Source: Algoriphagus mannitolivorans DSM 15301
GTDB lineage: Bacteria; Bacteroidota; Bacteroidia; Cytophagales; Cyclobacteriaceae
DNA length: 64,000 nucleotides
Direction of reading: 5' to 3'
NCBI RefSeq assembly: GCF_000429425.1
Contig: NZ_AUBV01000014.1
Coordinates: 62,001 to 126,000 of the forward strand
Shown: piece by piece, positions 60,678 through 64,000 of the stretch
Layout: each line of letters opens with the position of its first letter
How positions within the stretch are numbered: the first letter of the stretch is position 1
Notes under the pieces: model-generated
What the model saw: the letters and a program-made list of their open reading frames with translations, nothing else
Databases searched by the model: none
Told to the model about the DNA's origin: nothing
Translations under genes and position numbers: made by a program

Positions 60678-62552
60678 TTAATCCAAAATGATCCGCTCTG
60701 TTTTGGGGTATTTGACCTCGTATTGAAGGGAGAGCTTGCGTTGCTCCCCAGGAGAAAGCGTTATTTCCCAAGTTACAATTCCGGTTTGGGGATCAAGTTT
60801 GCCTTGGCTTAACTCCCCCGGAGTTACCGTGATGGCTGAATTCACCGATACGGGAATTTGGTCTTTCACCAATAGCGTGACAGGTTGGGATTTGTTGTTT
60901 TTGAGTGTGATTTCATACCCTCTGCTTTCGGTGATATTGGAACCAATTGTCCTCTTTTTGGAGAATTGATCCACCTTTTCTCTTTGCATCACAATAGAGC
61001 GATCCCTTCCCATAGAGATCATCAAAGTATCCTGAAGTGCCGCCGCATCCAGGATGGATCTACCGACAAATCCATCTTCAAAATACAGGTTGCTTTCCCC
61101 TTCCAAGAGTGCATATTGGCTCCAATCGGAAATTTCAGCAAGCAGGAAGGCGTCTTTGTCAAGTTTTGGGATAGCTGTGTACCGATAATTGGCAGGGATT
61201 TCATACCCTTTCAAATCTACCAAAGTCCTTTCTCCATTGGTTTTGATGGTATAAGGCTCCGCAACTTCGATTTCGACAGTCGTTTGATTTTCAACAAAGC
61301 TGGTCATCAAGGGGGCTGCATCAGCGGTAGAAGTTCCCCGCAATGTGACATTTGCGCCAGTAACTGATCTTTTTTCAGAAGCTCCAAATCCGGTGACCAC
61401 TACCTCTTGCAGTGCTTGGCTATCTTCTACTAAGCTTACATTGAGAGTAGATCGGCCTCGAACGCTCATTTCTTGGGTGCCATAGCCTACAAATGAAAAA
61501 ACCAAGGATTGGGCATTGGTAGGAAGGGTCAGCGTATATCTGCCGTTAAAGTCTGTTGCGGTACCGATGGTAGTTCCTTTGACCAAAACCGAAGCGCCCG
61601 GAATCGGCGACCCATTCATATCCACTACGACACCGCTGATGGTTCCGGGCATTTGCGGCACTGAAAATTTATTGACCGTGGTAAAGCGGGCATAGTTGAG
61701 CTCCCACTTATCCAACTCCGGCGCCTGCCCGCTTTGATTGGGGTTGGCATTGGAAAATCTGAGTTTTACATTGTTCCAGTCCACGCCTGTATTCTGATAG
61801 ACTTCCGCTTTGTAGTTGAGCTGAAGTGGTTCCTTGACAGTTTTCACCCGGACATCGTACTTGGGATACCAGCCGGCATTGGCCACCAGGTAATTCAACT
61901 GAAAGCTCGCCTGGCCGGCCGCTGGAGCTTTTACCCGTATTCGAACCACAGAAGTGGCTTTATTTTTACTCTCCTGTATGGCTTTGATTTGGTTTCTCAG
62001 CCGTTCCAATTCCCGGTCACTTTCCACGATTTTTGATTTTAACTGGAGCTCCTCGGTGGTGATTTTGGTGAGTTCTGCATCAAAAAAATCCAAAGCAGCC
62101 CGAAGTTCGGCCATCGTTGGTCCGGATTGACTTCCTCCCAGATCCTTGTTGGCAGAAAGCAAACTGGCTTTATTCGCCAATACCTCAATCCGGTTTTGAG
62201 CTAAGATTTTTCCTTTTTGGATCTCTTCGATTTTCTTTTCGAGAGCCTGCACTTGCTCACTGACTTCTTTTTCGCTCAGAAAATCCAGTCGCCTGTTGAC
62301 CGCCTGAATGGTGAAATTCCCCTGACCTTTGACCTGAATGCTTTTTTCATCCAAGTAGGGAGAAAGACCCTTCACCTCCAAAATCGACTCACCTGCAGGA
62401 ATGGAGCCGAAAGCTTTTTCAAAAACCTGGGCACTCGACAAAAACAAAGTCACACTTTCGATCTGATTATTTAGCCTAGTCTCTTTGAGTTCTTGTCCAA
62501 AATTCTGTGTCCAGCAAAAAAACAGGACAGTCCATAAAATAATGTTCTTCAT
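60678..62552 (-). CDS. DUF4139 (MuiA-like) protein with a SusC-like insert
   Basis: A 624-residue exported protein (signal ending NFGQ). The N-terminal DUF4140 part (IESVTLFLSSAQVFEKA), a coiled coil (about 95-200) and the DUF4139 core (NYLVANAGWYPKYDVRV, then the C-terminal strands) match MuiA-like proteins. Between about 300 and 400 it carries an extra CarboxypepD_reg domain (ISGVVVDMNGSPIPGASVLV) ending in LQEVVVTGFGASEKRSVTGA, the signature that normally opens a SusC receptor plug. No plug or barrel follows; the DUF4139 sequence resumes. Function unknown. Confidence 0.82.
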   Translation of the reverse strand: MKNIILWTVLFFCWTQNFGQELKETRLNNQIESVTLFLSSAQVFEKAFGSIPAGESILEVKGLSPYLDEKSIQVKGQGNFTIQAVNRRLDFLSEKEVSEQVQALEKKIEEIQKGKILAQNRIEVLANKASLLSANKDLGGSQSGPTMAELRAALDFFDAELTKITTEELQLKSKIVESDRELERLRNQIKAIQESKNKATSVVRIRVKAPAAGQASFQLNYLVANAGWYPKYDVRVKTVKEPLQLNYKAEVYQNTGVDWNNVKLRFSNANPNQSGQAPELDKWELNYARFTTVNKFSVPQMPGTISGVVVDMNGSPIPGASVLVKGTTIGTATDFNGRYTLTLPTNAQSLVFSFVGYGTQEMSVRGRSTLNVSLVEDSQALQEVVVTGFGASEKRSVTGANVTLRGTSTADAAPLMTSFVENQTTVEIEVAEPYTIKTNGERTLVDLKGYEIPANYRYTAIPKLDKDAFLLAEISDWSQYALLEGESNLYFEDGFVGRSILDAAALQDTLMISMGRDRSIVMQREKVDQFSKKRTIGSNITESRGYEITLKNNKSQPVTLLVKDQIPVSVNSAITVTPGELSQGKLDPQTGIVTWEITLSPGEQRKLSLQYEVKYPKTERIILD

Positions 62553-62652
62553 TGGGTATAAGTTTAGTTTGAAAAGAACGAAAATTTTACGCTTAAGGCA
62601 ATGAATTGGGTTAAAATTTTTGAATCCTTCCTCGGCTATTGAAGAGGATTAG

Positions 62653-62660
62653 TAGTTTTG
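62653..62660 (+). promoter_or_regulatory. TAnnTTTG element before uppP
   Basis: TAGTTTTG matches the Bacteroidota -7 consensus exactly and lies 19 bp before the uppP start. A good -33 element at the usual distance is not seen. Confidence 0.4.
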
Positions 62661-62679
62661 CCCAGCTAATATTTAAACT

Positions 62680-63462
62680 ATGACTCTTTTTCAAAGCATC
62701 ATCATCGCAATTATCGAAGGCCTGACGGAATTTTTGCCGATTTCTTCCACCGGCCACATGATTTTGGCTTCTGCGGCCATGGGAATTCACGAGGATGAAT
62801 TTGTAAAAACCTTTGAGGTATTTATCCAGCTAGGGGCCATTTTGGCGATTGCCCTGATGTATATCAAGCGGTTTTTCAGGGGCCTTAATATTTACTTCAA
62901 ACTTTTCGCGGCCTTCCTGCCAACAGCCGTCGTAGGATTGTTAGCTTATGATTTTATCAAAGGCTATTTGTTCAATCCCATCGTAGTCTCTGTTTCCCTG
63001 ATCTTGGGAGGAGTGATTCTGATTTTGATTGATAAAAAGGTGGTGAATCAGCAATCTACCTTGGCCGAGGTGGAGGATATTTCTTATAAAAACGCCTTCT
63101 TTATCGGTCTTTGCCAGTGTCTTTCCATGGTGCCGGGGACTTCCCGGGCTGCTGCTACTATTATAGGAGGGGTGTTTAACGGTTTGGATAAAAAGCAGGC
63201 AACCGAATTTTCTTTTCTTTTGGCAGTACCGACGATGATGGCTGCAGGCGGGTATGATCTGATCAAATCGGATTTGGCCTTTACTTCGGAGCAACTGTCC
63301 CTATTGGCGATCGGATTTGGACTAGCCTTTGTTTCCGCCTGGGTGGCGGTTAAACTCTTTTTGAAATATGTCTCCAGCCATGGGTTTACCGCCTTTGGCT
63401 GGTATCGAATCGTATTGGGGATTCTGTTTTTGATCTTGATGTGGGGGACGGATTTGGGTTGA
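62680..63462 (+). CDS. uppP: Undecaprenyl-diphosphatase UppP
   Basis: A 260-residue membrane phosphatase (BacA/UppP) that recycles undecaprenyl pyrophosphate for cell-wall synthesis and gives bacitracin tolerance. The two active-site motifs are clear: EGLTEFLPISSTGH at 14-27 and PGTSRAAATI near 150. About eight helices are predicted. Monocistronic. Confidence 0.96.
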   Translation: MTLFQSIIIAIIEGLTEFLPISSTGHMILASAAMGIHEDEFVKTFEVFIQLGAILAIALMYIKRFFRGLNIYFKLFAAFLPTAVVGLLAYDFIKGYLFNPIVVSVSLILGGVILILIDKKVVNQQSTLAEVEDISYKNAFFIGLCQCLSMVPGTSRAAATIIGGVFNGLDKKQATEFSFLLAVPTMMAAGGYDLIKSDLAFTSEQLSLLAIGFGLAFVSAWVAVKLFLKYVSSHGFTAFGWYRIVLGILFLILMWGTDLG

Positions 63463-63500
63463 TTTGTGCTTTTAGATGACCCAGATTATTGCAGATATAA

Positions 63501-63540
63501 AGAGACCTTCCAGGTATTGAAACTTGGAAGGTCTCTTTTT
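63501..63540. terminator. Bidirectional terminator
   Basis: AGAGACCTTCCA and TGGAAGGTCTCT are near-perfectly paired around a short AT-rich loop, followed by a T tract, between uppP and the converging peptidase gene. Confidence 0.88.
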
Positions 63541-63559
63541 AATAAGGGATCCTTAATTC

Positions 63560-64000
63560 TTACTTCCTATTCTTCACATACTTTTCCAGCCAGGAATCCA
63601 TTTCCCAGAGGGTGTGCAAAATGGATTCTTTCGCAGCATAGCCATGGCTTTCATGAGGCAAAAACACTAATCGGGTTGTAGCGCCATGTCCTTTCAAGGC
63701 ATTGTAATAACGCTCAGATTGGATCGGGAAGGTTCCTGAGTTATTGTCAGCCTCTCCGTGAATCAAAAGAATCGGGGTTTTCACCTGGTGGGCAAAAGAG
63801 AAAGGTGACATATTAAAGTACACCTCCGGGGCTTCCCAATAGGTTCTCTGCTCGTATTGGAAGCCAAACGGAGTCAATGTTCTGTTGTAAGCACCGCTTC
63901 GGGCAATGCCCGCAGCAAAGAGATTGGAATGCGACAAGAGATTGGCTGTCATAAACGCACCATAAGAGTGACCGCCCACAGCAATGCGGTTTCGGTCTCC
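63560..64000 (-). CDS. S9 family (prolyl oligopeptidase-type) peptidase, 3' part
   Basis: The last 146 codons of a larger serine peptidase that runs off the window end. The frame is open to base 64000 and reads GDRNRIAVGGHSYGAF at the edge, so the GTG at 63979 is not its start. The catalytic serine is in GGHSYG, the Asp is likely in HGEADNN, and the His in HESHGY. Relatives are 800-900-residue exported dipeptidyl or oligo-peptidases. Confidence 0.9.
   Translation of the reverse strand, partial: GDRNRIAVGGHSYGAFMTANLLSHSNLFAAGIARSGAYNRTLTPFGFQYEQRTYWEAPEVYFNMSPFSFAHQVKTPILLIHGEADNNSGTFPIQSERYYNALKGHGATTRLVFLPHESHGYAAKESILHTLWEMDSWLEKYVKNRK

Noticed and set aside
62653..62660. Strong promoter for uppP
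   Set aside because: The -7 match is exact but no -33 TTG lies at 17-23 bp, so I keep it only at low confidence.
1..64000. CRISPR arrays, tRNA, rRNA, insertion sequences, prophage
   Set aside because: I looked for regularly spaced repeats, clover-leaf sequences, transposase motifs and phage genes and saw none; a covariance-model search would settle small RNAs.

Overview
The window looks like a chromosomal segment of a pigmented, aerobic member of the Bacteroidota, most like Algoriphagus or another Cyclobacteriaceae/Cytophagales genus. The signs are a TonB-dependent receptor with an N-terminal carboxypeptidase-regulatory domain, DUF families typical of the phylum (DUF4783, DUF4286, DUF202), many lipoproteins, two-component regulator propellers, promoter elements of the TTG-N19-TAnnTTTG type, and a carotenoid cluster with a fused lycopene cyclase. 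The genus is inferred from gene content; there is no rRNA or tRNA gene in the window to confirm it.

Layout. 0-5 kb: P1-family peptidase, DUF202 protein, an unknown membrane protein, an RsmF-type rRNA methyltransferase, DUF1304 protein. 4.8-5.75 kb: a decaying toxin-antitoxin-like island with an intact MNT nucleotidyltransferase, a HEPN gene broken by an amber codon, and an antitoxin-like remnant with four in-frame stops. 5.8-8.4 kb: a VWA/AAA ATPase pair. 8.8-9.5 kb: a VapBC-like PIN toxin and antitoxin. 9.6-21 kb: housekeeping (queG, nadC, gpmI, polA, radA) mixed with an amidase and small membrane or lipoproteins. 21-29 kb: FAD oxidoreductase overlapping a glycosyltransferase, a sulfatase lipoprotein, a PLP decarboxylase, a PD40 lipoprotein. 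29-31.5 kb: a TonB-dependent receptor.

31.6-39 kb is the most coherent system. On the minus strand it reads cruF-like, crtZ, a MerR regulator with a B12-binding domain (CarH/LitR type), an ECF sigma factor, crtI, crtB, a fused lycopene cyclase, ispH and crtW. The gap before the sigma gene has a good Bacteroidota promoter with a perfect 11-bp inverted repeat laid over it, plus three more inverted repeats upstream. I read this as a light- and B12-controlled carotenoid regulon. DUF4286 and tspO genes diverge from it.

40-50.6 kb: a 1.2-kDa-residue-class (about 1209 aa) propeller amidohydrolase, then a five-gene signalling locus of two paralogous histidine kinase/response regulator modules followed by a response-regulator adenylyl cyclase. 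50.8-58 kb: M14 carboxypeptidase, an Ohr peroxidase with a MarR regulator that resembles OhrR but has no cysteine, a two-thioredoxin-domain lipoprotein, a Tat-exported oxidoreductase and OxyR. 58-64 kb: an NlpE-like lipoprotein, DUF1569 protein, a membrane protein/winged-helix regulator pair with a palindrome repeated before the next gene, a DUF4139 protein carrying a SusC-like insert, uppP, and the 3' end of an S9 peptidase.

No CRISPR array, rRNA, tRNA, insertion sequence, prophage or replication origin was found.
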